NCBI GenBank assembly: GCA_947625435.1
Contig: CANQOI010000006.1
Coordinates: forward strand, 1 to 57,832
Reading direction: 5' to 3'
DNA length: 57,832 bases
From: an uncultured Clostridia bacterium
GTDB taxonomy: Bacteria > Bacillota > Clostridia > UBA1212 > UBA1255
Shown: in pieces, positions 35,959 to 45,144 of the stretch
Position numbering within the stretch: position 1 is the first letter of the stretch
Layout of the letters: each line of letters starts with the position of its first letter
The notes under the pieces: generated by a model
What the model was told of the DNA's origin: nothing
What the model saw: the letters and a program-made list of their open reading frames with translations, nothing else
Databases searched by the model: none
Made by a program: the position numbers and the translations under genes

Positions 35959-37677
35959 TTAAGACAGCTGTAAAATACTTTTATAAACATCGCATGTTTC
36001 CGAAAGCTCTCCGTGCGTTCCGAATCCCACACATTCCCCGTCGTCAAGCACCATTATCTTATCGGCATGTGAAATGCCGGATGTTCTCTGAGCCGATATG
36101 ATGAGATTGTCGTACGTCATTTGTGATAAGGCGGCACGGAGCTTTGACTCGGTGACGTAATCCAGGGCGCCGGTGCTGTCATCGAGTATCAGAAGGCGAG
36201 GCTTCCTGACAAGAGCTCTGGCTATGCTCATGCGCTGTCTCTGGCCTCCGGAAAAATTCGCCCCGCCCCTTTCGACGTATGTTTCATATCCGCCCGGAAG
36301 CGCCTCTATAAAGCCGGATGCCTGAGCGCATTCGGCGGCTTTCCGCACATCCTCCTCTGATGCCTTATCATTTCCGAGTAAAATATTTTCATATACCGTA
36401 CCCGAGAACAGTACAGCCTTCTGAGCGGCGAGAGCTATATCGCGCCGCAGCTCCGCGGCAGGCACGGAATTCACATTTCTTCCGAAGAGGAATATATCAC
36501 CTTCACTCGGCCTGTAAAAGCCCATTATGAGATTTATGAGGGTGGTCTTGCCGCTTCCCGTAACTCCCGTGATGCCGAGCGTTTCACCCTTTCTGAGAGT
36601 AAAGCTTATGTTCTTAAGAGCGGGCTCGTTTGCGTTATTGTATGAGAATGTGACATTTCTGAATTCAAGAGTTATATCCGACGGGCCCGCCGCAGTGTCT
36701 TGAGCGCGCGGTCCGCACTGCGCGGACGGCTCGTCCTGCACGGCGGTGTCCAGCACTTCTTTTACGCGTGCGTAGGACGCCGCGGCTTTTGTGAAGAGGA
36801 CTACGAGATTTGCTATAACGAGAAGAGCCGTCACCATGTACGTTATATAGTTTATAAAGGCGATCATTTCACCGCCCGTCATGCCGCCCGAGTCTATCTT
36901 TATCTTGCCGAACCACAGTATGCATATCACGGCCGCATTCATTATGACGGATGTCATGGGATTGAGGAGCGCGGATATTTTACCGACCCTTACAGATGCG
37001 TTAAAATATTGGCCGTTTGCGTCTGCGAAGCGTTTTTTTTCGTGGTCTTCTTTGGAAAACGAACGTATCACTCTTACTCCGGAAAGATTTTCACGGACTA
37101 TGAGAGATATCCTGTCCAGTCTTTTCTGAACGAGTCTGTATATGGGTACCGTTACCTTTATTATCATATAAACGGCGGCGGAAAGAAGAGGGAGAGCCGC
37201 GAGTATTATGACCGACAGCTTAAGATCGATATACATCGCCATCACGAGGCTCCCTATGCATATGAAAGGAGCGCGTATCACAAGGCGTATCAGCATAGCC
37301 ACAGCCTGCTGCAATATATTCACATCGTTTGTGAGGCGGTTCGTAAGGGCCGCCGTACCGAATTCGGATATGTCGGCATGCGACATCGACAGTATTTTGG
37401 CAAAGAGCCTGTTCCTGAGAGCCGTGCCGAAGCCCTGCGACGCTGCCGACGCGTAATATTGACATACGAGCGCGGAGCAGAAGCCAAGTATAGCTATGCC
37501 GAGCATAATAAGCCCCTGACATACGATATATTTCACACCGCGCTCTGCCGCGTTATCTATTATGTTGACCATAAGAGTCGGTATCAGGAGCTCGAGTACG
37601 GCTTCGGCAAGCTTGAAAACGGGGCCGGCTATAAGCTGCTTTTTGTATCTTAATAAATCCTCTTTCATCAAATTCAT
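35959..37677 (-). CDS. ABC exporter, TM-ATPase half (degenerate catalytic residues)
   Basis: This 572-residue partner half has six TM helices and an ATPase domain with Walker A 371-378 (GVTGSGKT) and a normal FSGGQ signature (475-479). The catalytic Glu after Walker B is replaced by Asp500 (LLILDDSTGALD), and the switch His is Gln530 (SAQRTSG). Its Walker sites would pair with the other subunit's LSAGQ to make one degenerate site, as in known asymmetric heterodimeric exporters. The start overlaps the dnaX stop by four bases, so it is translationally linked to dnaX. Confidence 0.92.
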   Translation of the reverse strand: MNLMKEDLLRYKKQLIAGPVFKLAEAVLELLIPTLMVNIIDNAAERGVKYIVCQGLIMLGIAILGFCSALVCQYYASAASQGFGTALRNRLFAKILSMSHADISEFGTAALTNRLTNDVNILQQAVAMLIRLVIRAPFICIGSLVMAMYIDLKLSVIILAALPLLSAAVYMIIKVTVPIYRLVQKRLDRISLIVRENLSGVRVIRSFSKEDHEKKRFADANGQYFNASVRVGKISALLNPMTSVIMNAAVICILWFGKIKIDSGGMTGGEMIAFINYITYMVTALLVIANLVVLFTKAAASYARVKEVLDTAVQDEPSAQCGPRAQDTAAGPSDITLEFRNVTFSYNNANEPALKNISFTLRKGETLGITGVTGSGKTTLINLIMGFYRPSEGDIFLFGRNVNSVPAAELRRDIALAAQKAVLFSGTVYENILLGNDKASEEDVRKAAECAQASGFIEALPGGYETYVERGGANFSGGQRQRMSIARALVRKPRLLILDDSTGALDYVTESKLRAALSQMTYDNLIISAQRTSGISHADKIMVLDDGECVGFGTHGELSETCDVYKSILQLS

Positions 37678-39407
37678 TCTGTCTCTACGGTAAAGCCCTC
37701 TCTTTCCGAGAGTTCTTTGAGCATATCCACCGCTTTACCGAAGTCGTCGCCGCTGTCCTTCTTTTTCTGTCCGGAAGGAGCGGGAGCTTTCTGCTCCCCG
37801 CTCTGAGTTATGATATCACCGAGTTCTTTTTGCGTAGAATATAGTATGTTGAGCTTGATGCCGTATGCTTCCGAGGCGCTTTCTATCAGTATCTCGGTCG
37901 CTTCCTTCTTTATTATCATGTCCTTGACCACGGGGTTTGCAAATACGAGTATGAGATTCCCTCTTCCGTCCAGTATGCCCTTACCGTTTATCTTAATCAG
38001 CGATGAAAGAGAAGCCTGACCCTTTGACGATATATTCATTATAAATTCGTTCCAGTCGTCGCTGCTCGATGCGCGGCCTGAAACGGAAGCCGGTGAGGCA
38101 GTCGGAGCCTTAGCATGAGGCGCAGTCGCAGTCGCGGCGTGATCAGCGGCCGCAGCCTTAGCAGGAGCCGGCACTTGATCCGGAGCCGCAGCCCCGGAAT
38201 GAGCGGGAGCGTAAACCGAATTCTCCCTTCGCGCCGGCTGGATACCGGAGCTTACAATGTCCGAAACGCGTTTTTCCAGCACGCTGATCCTTTCCGAAAT
38301 ATCGGCCTCTGTACTGTCCCATTTTCTGTCGCAGAGGGACAGCACGCCGGCCTCAAAAAGTATTTTACGCTGTACGGCCCATTTGAGATCGGCATCAAGC
38401 TTTGAAAGAGAACGTATCATGAGCGATATCTCCTCTTTGCCAGAAGCGGAGGCTATCTTATTGAGAGCCGCCATGCTCTCCTCCGTCTCGTAAAGTATAT
38501 CTCCCGTATTCTTTACTGTCATTATGACAAGCACATTCCTGAATATCTGCATGAGCTCCGCGATAAAATCGGACGGATCCCTGCCCTCCGAGAACAGAGC
38601 GGAAGTCATTTTAAGTATTTCTGCGCCGTCGGACTCAATGATATTCAAAGCGAATCTTTCTATAAATTCCCTGTCGATAGAACCGGTAGCCGCTCTTGCG
38701 GCATGAAGAGTGAGCCTGTCGCCGCATGAGGCGAGCGTCTGATCGAGCAGGCTTATGGCATCTCTGAGAGCGCCGTCCGATTTCTGAGCGATGAATGCGA
38801 GGGCCGGCATATCATACGCGATCTGCGCGTCGTCGCATATTTCATGAAGCCTGCCTATTATGCCGTTTTGCGATATTCTCCTGAAATCATATCTCTGGCA
38901 CCTTGAAAGTATCGTTACCGGCAGCTTGTTGGGCTCTGTCGTCGCAAGTATGAACACTACGCCTTCCGGGGGCTCCTCCAGTGTCTTGAGCAGAGCATTG
39001 AAAGCGCCTGCGGAGAGCATGTGCACCTCATCTATTATAAATACCTTGTATTTTGCAACGGACGACGCATAGGCCGTCTCCTCTATTATAAAACGTATAT
39101 TGTCCACACCGTTGTTGGAAGCGGCGTCTATTTCCGAAACATCAAGTATCTGCCTGTTTATTATGTCGCGGCATACGTCGCACTCATTACACGGGCTTCC
39201 GTTTTTGGGATTGAGACAGTTGATGGCTCTTGCAAATATTTTCGCCATTGTGGTCTTGCCCGTTCCGCGCGTGCCGCAGAAAAGATAAGCATGAGCGATC
39301 CTGCCGGTTATGACCGCATTCCTGAGAACAGTAACAACGGCCTCCTGCTCTACGACCTCTTCAAATGTCATAGGTCTCCATTTTCTGTATAAAGCCATGT
39401 AAGCCAT
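37674..39407 (-). CDS. dnaX: DNA polymerase III subunit gamma/tau
   Basis: DnaX of 577 residues: clamp-loader AAA+ domain with Walker A GTRGTGKTT, a Zn module (CNECDVC), Walker B IIDEVHML and sensor LSRCQRYDF, then domain III. A Pro/Ala-rich linker follows (about 400-445), then a tau-type C-terminal domain. No slippery run of six A residues was seen for a gamma frameshift, so a single product is likely. The start at 39407 has GGGAGG nine bases upstream. SRP RNA lies directly upstream, a frequent Firmicute neighbourhood. Confidence 0.97.
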   Translation of the reverse strand: MAYMALYRKWRPMTFEEVVEQEAVVTVLRNAVITGRIAHAYLFCGTRGTGKTTMAKIFARAINCLNPKNGSPCNECDVCRDIINRQILDVSEIDAASNNGVDNIRFIIEETAYASSVAKYKVFIIDEVHMLSAGAFNALLKTLEEPPEGVVFILATTEPNKLPVTILSRCQRYDFRRISQNGIIGRLHEICDDAQIAYDMPALAFIAQKSDGALRDAISLLDQTLASCGDRLTLHAARAATGSIDREFIERFALNIIESDGAEILKMTSALFSEGRDPSDFIAELMQIFRNVLVIMTVKNTGDILYETEESMAALNKIASASGKEEISLMIRSLSKLDADLKWAVQRKILFEAGVLSLCDRKWDSTEADISERISVLEKRVSDIVSSGIQPARRENSVYAPAHSGAAAPDQVPAPAKAAAADHAATATAPHAKAPTASPASVSGRASSSDDWNEFIMNISSKGQASLSSLIKINGKGILDGRGNLILVFANPVVKDMIIKKEATEILIESASEAYGIKLNILYSTQKELGDIITQSGEQKAPAPSGQKKKDSGDDFGKAVDMLKELSEREGFTVETE

Positions 39408-39427
39408 GTGCCTGTTCCTCCCTTAAA

Positions 39428-39564
39428 AATTTCGGCTCTCTAAGGTACCGCCGGAAAGGATACGGCACACAGAGGGCTTCGCTTACCGCTGCTTCCTTCC
39501 GGACCTGACGGGGTTCACAAATTTCTGTTGCGTATGTCCCGGCCGCACCTTGGAAAGCCGAAAT
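39428..39564 (-). ncRNA. ffs: Signal recognition particle RNA
   Basis: On the minus strand the conserved domain IV is unmistakable: GTCAGGTCCGGAAGGAAGCA, then GCGGTAAGC. The outer ends pair (ATTTCGGCTTTCC with GAGAGCCGAAAT), giving one long hairpin of about 137 bases. No separate Alu domain is visible, so it is the small bacterial type, slightly extended. The 3' stem followed by five T residues probably acts as its own terminator. It has its own promoter and lies 21 bases before dnaX. Ends are estimated from the pairing. Confidence 0.93.
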
Positions 39565-39574
39565 TGTAAGACAG

Positions 39575-39603
39575 AGTATACAATATTTTACGTACAAGCG
39601 CAA
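39575..39603 (-). promoter_or_regulatory. Promoter of SRP RNA
   Basis: There is a -35 TTGCGC (39598-39603), a 17-base spacer and a -10 TATACT (39575-39580), seven to ten bases from the RNA 5' end. Confidence 0.75.
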
Positions 39604-39644
39604 TCGCAAATTTTGATATGCGCGCCGTATGGCTTTTTCTGTCA

Positions 39645-39658
39645 AAATATGCTATCAT
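39645..39658 (+). promoter_or_regulatory. Possible extended -10 promoter of the glycosidase pair
   Basis: TGCTATCAT (TATCAT at 39653-39658) is an extended -10 element about 38 bases ahead of the start codon. No good -35 is seen, so this is tentative. Confidence 0.4.
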
Positions 39659-39695
39659 TCGCAAATCCTGACTTCATCAGTATTCGGAGGTTTTT

Positions 39696-41423
39696 ATGAA
39701 AGATGAATTCGAATCATTCGGGCCGCTGTCGGCAACAGACGACTTAGGCCGCGTCCTGCCCACCGCAGAGGAGACGGGACTGCCCAAAAAGGACCGCACC
39801 GTAGGCATATTTTATTTTCTTTGGTGCGGCATGCACAGCAGCGACAAAAGGCCGCTTGATATCACGCGTCTCCTTCGCGCCGACCCTGAAGCCGGTCACA
39901 AACCGGACTCTGAGGTGTGGGGCCCCTACTCTGCCATGCATCACTGGGGCGAACCCATGTTCGGTTACTACTATTCCGAAGACGAATGGGTAATGCGGAA
40001 GCACGTTGAAATGCTCACGCACGCCGGTATTGATTTTCTCGTATTTGACACCACTAACGCCGTTATATATGAACCGCAGGCTAAAATGATGCTCCGTCTG
40101 CTGTCCGAGTACCGCAAGGCCGGATTCAATACGCCCAAGGCGATGTTTTACACAAATACACGCTCGGGATATACAGCGCAGCTTATTTACGACCGTATAT
40201 ACAAACAGGGCTATATGTCCGATTCCTGGTTCTGCGCAGACGGCAAGCCCCTCATAATAGCGCGCGAATCCGAGTGCTCGGATGAGGTGCGCGGATTTTT
40301 TACCATTAAAATGTCTCAGTGGCCGAACGAGCCTACAAAGCAGGGCGGATGGCCCTGGATGGATTTTGAGCGTCCGCAGCGCGTTTTCGAGAATTTAAAG
40401 GGAGAAGAAGAGATAATCAATGTTTCCGTGGCGCAGCATCCGCAGATACATTTCGGCGATTCCGCCATGTACGGCGAGGACGCCAACAGAGGCCGCTCAT
40501 TTCACAACGGCAGCAACGACCTTTCCGAGGGGGCGTGGAAACACGGGTATAATTTTCAGGAGCAGTGGGACAGGGCGCTGGAGACGGCGCCGCCGTATGT
40601 GTTCGTCACGGGATGGAATGAATGGATAGCAGGCCGCTGGAGCGGCACGCCGGAAAGACCCATGTCATTTGTAGACTGCGCCGATCTTGAATTTTCACGC
40701 GACATCGAGCCCATGAAGGGCGGATATTTTGACAATTATTATATTCAGCTCATCGACAATGTGCGCAGGTATAAAGGATGCGAGCCCGTCATACACCAGC
40801 CGCAGCACATTACCGCCTCTGTCGAAGATTCTTTTGCGCGCATGTACGATACTCCCGTTGTGTACCGCGATTTTCCGAGAGGAGCCTTTCCCAGGGACTG
40901 CGACGGCTACAGCACGCATTACGCCGATGCATCGGGCCGCAATGAGATCACGGAGGCCCGCTGCGCCCATGACGGTGTCAAGCTGTATTTCTATGCGAGA
41001 ACAAGCTCCGATATACAGAGGTACGATTATCATTCTACATGGATGACACTGTTTCTGAATGTCAGGAACCTGAGCCGACCGGACATGACGCCCGAAAGCG
41101 CGCCGAGATGGTACGGCTACAATTATATCGCCAACACTTACCAGTTTACCGATTACAAGACAGCGCTTTCCGTATGCCGCGAATCTTCGCGCACGCTTGA
41201 AGCAGATACATTCAGAGAATGCGCGGTGCTGAACTACAGATTTGCCGGAAACGAGCTGCTCATTGAGATCCCGAAGGCCGCCGTGGGACTGGGTCCCGAC
41301 GATATGTTCAGGATCGACTTTAAGTGGGCGGACAGCCGCGAGAGCATCACGCGTATGGAGGATTTCTATACAAAAGGCGACGCCGCCCCGATAGGACGTT
41401 TAAACTATATTTTCATGAATTGA
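39696..41423 (+). CDS. GH99/GH71-like glycosidase with C-terminal beta domain
   Basis: The 575-residue protein opens with a TIM-barrel-like region (about 30-360): GIFYFLWCGM, WGEPMFGYYYSEDEWV, HAGIDFLVFDTTN and near the end FVTGWNEWIAGRW. This resembles the GH71/GH99 superfamily of uncharacterised gut-bacterial proteins. A second domain (about 390-575) looks like a DOMON/CBM9-type sandwich. No signal peptide is present, so it is cytoplasmic. It has a GGAGG site and is followed after 16 bases by a GH5 gene, indicating a two-gene glycan unit. The substrate is unknown. Confidence 0.65.
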   Translation: MKDEFESFGPLSATDDLGRVLPTAEETGLPKKDRTVGIFYFLWCGMHSSDKRPLDITRLLRADPEAGHKPDSEVWGPYSAMHHWGEPMFGYYYSEDEWVMRKHVEMLTHAGIDFLVFDTTNAVIYEPQAKMMLRLLSEYRKAGFNTPKAMFYTNTRSGYTAQLIYDRIYKQGYMSDSWFCADGKPLIIARESECSDEVRGFFTIKMSQWPNEPTKQGGWPWMDFERPQRVFENLKGEEEIINVSVAQHPQIHFGDSAMYGEDANRGRSFHNGSNDLSEGAWKHGYNFQEQWDRALETAPPYVFVTGWNEWIAGRWSGTPERPMSFVDCADLEFSRDIEPMKGGYFDNYYIQLIDNVRRYKGCEPVIHQPQHITASVEDSFARMYDTPVVYRDFPRGAFPRDCDGYSTHYADASGRNEITEARCAHDGVKLYFYARTSSDIQRYDYHSTWMTLFLNVRNLSRPDMTPESAPRWYGYNYIANTYQFTDYKTALSVCRESSRTLEADTFRECAVLNYRFAGNELLIEIPKAAVGLGPDDMFRIDFKWADSRESITRMEDFYTKGDAAPIGRLNYIFMN

Positions 41424-41439
41424 TCGGAGGAAAAACATT

Positions 41440-42678
41440 ATGACAATATCAGAATCGCCTGCACGGCATGTGACACAGGATCCGGGTGCGCTCGGCCTTA
41501 CAGTAGATGACAGCGGCACAGTATGCCTTGCGGGAAAGCCTTATTCCGCTTTCGGAGTCAATTCTTTTACGCTCGTGATACGCTATATAGAAGGCGCGGA
41601 TAAGAGCATGTATGAAGATCAGTTCAGGCTTCTCAAGAAATACGATATACCGTTCATACGCTGCAATTTCGGAGGCTTCTGGCCGGACTATTACGAAAGA
41701 TTCGATTCCGATCCCGAGTACATCATTAATTGCATGCGCGATGTCGTAAAATGCGCCGAAAAATATGAGACAGGGCTCATATGCTCATTAATGTGGGAGG
41801 TCGGCTCAATAGCGTACCACATGGGAGAAGGCCGCTCCGCAATGGGCGATCCCGAAAGCCGTACTGTAAAATACGCAAAGGAATACACTTCAAAGATAGT
41901 GAGCGAATTCAAAGACAGTCCCGCCGTATGGGCCTGGGAGATAGGAAACGAATACAATCTCGACGCCGATCTGTGCGACATGTCGAGAGTGACCGAAACG
42001 CCCGACACGCCGGACGAGGTGACGGGAGAATATTTTTTCACATCGGAGGAAATGAATACATTTTACCGTGAAATCGGAAATGTGATACGGAGCATCGACC
42101 CTGTTAGAATGATATCCACGGGAAACGGAGATATGAGGATCGCATCCAAGTCGCTGCACGAGGCGGCAAAAGCGATGGACAAGAGCACGCACATGTGGAA
42201 CGAGGTGTGGACGGATGATACGGTTGAAGATTTTTACGAAATGTGTTCGTATTGCACGCCCGATCCCATTGACGCTATGTGCTTTCATCTGCAGCACGCA
42301 AAACAGGACGAAAACGGCAGAGCTTCATTCATGCTGACACTTAACAGGTTCGGCGGGAATATATCCTCAGAAGAATATTTTACTGAATTTGCAAATGCGG
42401 CAAGGCGCGCGAGGAAGGCCCTTTATTTCGGTGAAATGGGCGATATGATGTGGATGGAGGGCGACAAAAACGCTCCCGAGGTCTTCAGGAGCGTGACAGA
42501 CGCCATATGCGGCGCCGGGATACAGCTCGCGTCTTCGTGGCAGTTCAGCAATAACGATCTGAAGGCAACGGACGAGGGCATTGACGGTATCAAATTAAAT
42601 ATCATAAAAGATATAAACGACGCCTTTAAAAATGCCGGCAGGGCCGACAGGGATTCATACTGGGCAGTTAACAGATGA
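41440..42678 (+). CDS. Glycoside hydrolase family 5-like (mannanase/cellulase fold)
   Basis: This 412-residue protein has the GH5/clan A pattern. The acid/base Glu171 lies in AWEIGNEYN after strand 4, and the likely nucleophile Glu332 in ALYFGEMG on strand 7. The N-terminal FGVNSFTLVIRY and FIRCNFGGFWP are typical barrel strands. No signal peptide is seen, so it acts on internalised sugars. Together with the GH2 beta-mannosidase-like gene it hints at mannoside use, which is inference. It has a GGAGG site and its end overlaps the convergent HAD gene by 11 bases. Confidence 0.8.
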   Translation: MTISESPARHVTQDPGALGLTVDDSGTVCLAGKPYSAFGVNSFTLVIRYIEGADKSMYEDQFRLLKKYDIPFIRCNFGGFWPDYYERFDSDPEYIINCMRDVVKCAEKYETGLICSLMWEVGSIAYHMGEGRSAMGDPESRTVKYAKEYTSKIVSEFKDSPAVWAWEIGNEYNLDADLCDMSRVTETPDTPDEVTGEYFFTSEEMNTFYREIGNVIRSIDPVRMISTGNGDMRIASKSLHEAAKAMDKSTHMWNEVWTDDTVEDFYEMCSYCTPDPIDAMCFHLQHAKQDENGRASFMLTLNRFGGNISSEEYFTEFANAARRARKALYFGEMGDMMWMEGDKNAPEVFRSVTDAICGAGIQLASSWQFSNNDLKATDEGIDGIKLNIIKDINDAFKNAGRADRDSYWAVNR

Positions 42679-43372
42679 TGCATGAGAGCACATCCCGGGG
42701 CGATCCGGCGATGATATCGGCTCCGGCCATAAAGAGCTCGCCTTCTCTTGCATATCCGTAAGTGACGCCTACCGCTTTCATGCCGAGGGAATGGGCGGCT
42801 TCTATATCGAAGCGTCTGTCCCCTACCATGACCGCATTATCCGTCACGTTTCGGCACAGGCTGCCGCTATGGCAGGCAAGAGCTTCGAGCTTATCCGTTG
42901 CCAGACGGAGCACATCTTCCTTCTCAACATGCTTTCCGTCAAGGTCGCTTCCCTGTATGACCGTAAAATATCTTCTCAGCCTGAAATCATCAAGTATCTG
43001 CTCAACGAAAACGGTCGGTTTAGACGACGCCACTGCGAGCACGGCGTCCGAGGCAGCAAGCCCCGACAGCATTTCGGGCACGCCGTCGTAAAGTATGTTC
43101 TCATGCACACCTACGGGTCTGTATCTCTCACGGTATTTCTCAACGAGCTCAAAGGCCCTTTGCTCGCTGCATCCGGTATATTCCATAAACGACTTATGGA
43201 GCGGCGGGCCTATGAACCAATCGAGCGTATCGGGAGAAACACTGCCGTAGCCCATTGACTCGAGCGCATATGCCGCGCTCTTTGTTATACCGTCCCGCGG
43301 ATCGGTGATCGTGCCGTCAAGATCAAACAGAACGTATGTATACTTACACTTACTTTGCATTCTTTTTGTCAT
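42668..43372 (-). CDS. HAD-family phosphatase (phosphoglycolate phosphatase-like)
   Basis: A 234-residue HAD hydrolase with the nucleophile motif VLFDLDGTITD, a helical cap, the Ser/Lys motif region VASSKPT, and MVGDRRFDIEAA for Mg binding. It resembles the Gph/PpaX branch; substrates of such enzymes are broad. The start overlaps the acyl-CoA ligase by 23 bases, so it shares the T-box transcript. A Met four codons further in is an alternative start. It could in principle dephosphorylate histidinol-P, but nothing points specifically to that. Confidence 0.88.
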   Translation of the reverse strand: MTKRMQSKCKYTYVLFDLDGTITDPRDGITKSAAYALESMGYGSVSPDTLDWFIGPPLHKSFMEYTGCSEQRAFELVEKYRERYRPVGVHENILYDGVPEMLSGLAASDAVLAVASSKPTVFVEQILDDFRLRRYFTVIQGSDLDGKHVEKEDVLRLATDKLEALACHSGSLCRNVTDNAVMVGDRRFDIEAAHSLGMKAVGVTYGYAREGELFMAGADIIAGSPRDVLSCIIC

Positions 43373-45068
43373 TTTCGCGTATCTCTATACGGCGTATCTT
43401 GCCGCTTATCGTTTTGGGCAGCTCCGTCACGAATTCGATCACGCGCGGATATTTGTACGGGGCCGTGACCTTTTTAACATGGTTCTGCAGCTCCTTCTTA
43501 AGCTCGTCACTCGGCTCATAGCCCTTTGCGAGCACTACCGTTGCCTTTACGAGCTGGCCTCTCAGATCGTCCGGCACTCCGGTAACGGCGCATTCAAGCA
43601 CCGAGGGATGCTCCATGAGCGCCGATTCCACCTCGAAGGGTCCTATCCTGTAGCCCGAGCTCTTGATGACATCGTCCTTTCTGCCCACATACCAGTAATA
43701 TCCGTCCTCATCTCTGTATGCAAGGTCTCCCGTGTGGTAAAATCCGTCGTGCCACGCTTCCTCCGTGAGCTCCGGATCCTTGTAATATCCCTTGAACATG
43801 CCTACGGGCGTCCCTTTTGAGGTGTTTATGACTATCTCGCCTACCTCTCCCGGATAGCAGCTCTTATATTCGTCATCGACTATATCTATGTCATAGCACG
43901 GCGACGGCTTGCCCATCGAGCCCGGTTTTATTTCCATCCACGGGAATGTGCATACAAGCGAAACGGCTTCTGTCTGTCCGTAGCATTCGCGCATCTTTAT
44001 ACCCATAGCCTTGTATATCTGATTGTAGACCTCCGGATTCAGAGCTTCTCCCGCCACCGTGAGCTCCTTGAGCGAGCTGAGATCGTATCCGGACAGATCC
44101 TCTTTGATCATAAAACGGTATATAGTCGGAGGCGCGCAGAATGTAGTCAGCCTGTATTTTGATATCTTACTGAGCAGATCCGGAGGATTGAATTTCTCCA
44201 TGTCATACACAAAGATCGTGCTTTCTCCGAGCCACTGCCCGTAGAGCTTACCCCAAACGGATTTTGCCCATCCCGTTTCGGCTACGGTCATGTGCAGTCC
44301 TCCCTTTCTCACATTGTGCCAGTATCCCGCCGTTATTATGTGTCCGAGAGGATATTCGAACGAGTGCACGACCATTTTGGGATATCCGGACGTTCCGGAG
44401 GTAAAATACAAAAGCATATTGTCTTTATTGTGCGCATATTCGTCTTTCGAAGGCTTTTCGAACGTGTCGCTCTGCTTCTCTGCCTCTTCGTCAAGATCCA
44501 GCCACGTTCCCATGCGCCCTTCGGCGAGCATCTTGGCTTTGAATGCTTCCTTCTGTTTAACGCTGCCGTTTGTGAACATCTTGATCTTAAGAGTCGGTGA
44601 GTCCTTCTCCGCTATGTCCACCTGTAACGGGAAATCGTGATCCGTCGTGCATATTACCGCCTTAACGTCGGCTCTGTTGCATCTGTAGACTATGTCCTTC
44701 GCGGTGAGAAGATGCGTAGCCGGTACGGCCACAGCGCCTATTTTATGAAGCGCCATTATCGTATACCAGAACTGATAGTGTCTCTTCAGTACGAGCATCA
44801 CGCAGTCACCCTTGCGTATCCCGAGACTCTTCAACAGGTTGGCCGCCCTGTCGGAATACCTTTTCATATCGGCATATGTGAATATCTTCTCGTCATCCTC
44901 TTCATTACACCACAAAAGAGCCTTCTCATCGGGTCTTTCGCACGCGAGCACGTCGAGCACATCGTATGCGTAGTTAAAACCCTCCGGCACGCTTATGCGG
45001 AGATTTTCCTTAAAATCTTCATATGACGTAAAATCGCTCCTGTTTACGAATCTTTCAAAAATCGCCAT
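43350..45068 (-). CDS. AMP-forming medium-chain acyl-CoA ligase
   Basis: The 572-residue ANL-family ligase starts at ATG 45068 with AAGGAG upstream; the frame extends further but only through the leader terminator. Motifs are YFTSGTSGYPKMV (P-loop), YGQTEAVSL, GDLAYRDEDGYYWYVGRKDD, and the C-terminal catalytic lysine in PKTISGKIRR. It resembles medium-chain acyl-CoA synthetases (ACSM/MACS branch), which adenylate fatty or branched acids and form CoA thioesters. The T-box leader ahead of it is unusual and, if isoleucine-responsive, suggests a role in branched-chain amino acid supply. Confidence 0.9.
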   Translation of the reverse strand: MAIFERFVNRSDFTSYEDFKENLRISVPEGFNYAYDVLDVLACERPDEKALLWCNEEDDEKIFTYADMKRYSDRAANLLKSLGIRKGDCVMLVLKRHYQFWYTIMALHKIGAVAVPATHLLTAKDIVYRCNRADVKAVICTTDHDFPLQVDIAEKDSPTLKIKMFTNGSVKQKEAFKAKMLAEGRMGTWLDLDEEAEKQSDTFEKPSKDEYAHNKDNMLLYFTSGTSGYPKMVVHSFEYPLGHIITAGYWHNVRKGGLHMTVAETGWAKSVWGKLYGQWLGESTIFVYDMEKFNPPDLLSKISKYRLTTFCAPPTIYRFMIKEDLSGYDLSSLKELTVAGEALNPEVYNQIYKAMGIKMRECYGQTEAVSLVCTFPWMEIKPGSMGKPSPCYDIDIVDDEYKSCYPGEVGEIVINTSKGTPVGMFKGYYKDPELTEEAWHDGFYHTGDLAYRDEDGYYWYVGRKDDVIKSSGYRIGPFEVESALMEHPSVLECAVTGVPDDLRGQLVKATVVLAKGYEPSDELKKELQNHVKKVTAPYKYPRVIEFVTELPKTISGKIRRIEIRENDKKNAK

Positions 45069-45112
45069 TCCACAAATACTCCTTTTTTCATATTTCCGGC
45101 AACTTAACAGCG

Positions 45113-45144
45113 AAAAAATACCCCGTCTCACAGCTGAGACGGGG
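45113..45144 (-). terminator. Leader terminator of the T-box
   Basis: A hairpin with arms CCCCGTCTCA and TGAGACGGGG (45121-45144) and six following T residues lies about 45 bases before the acyl-CoA ligase start. It is the regulated terminator of the T-box. Confidence 0.9.

Noticed and set aside
37740-37780. Possible slippery site for a DnaX gamma frameshift
   Set aside because: Only five consecutive A residues before G are present, not the A-AAA-AAG heptamer, and no strong downstream hairpin was seen.
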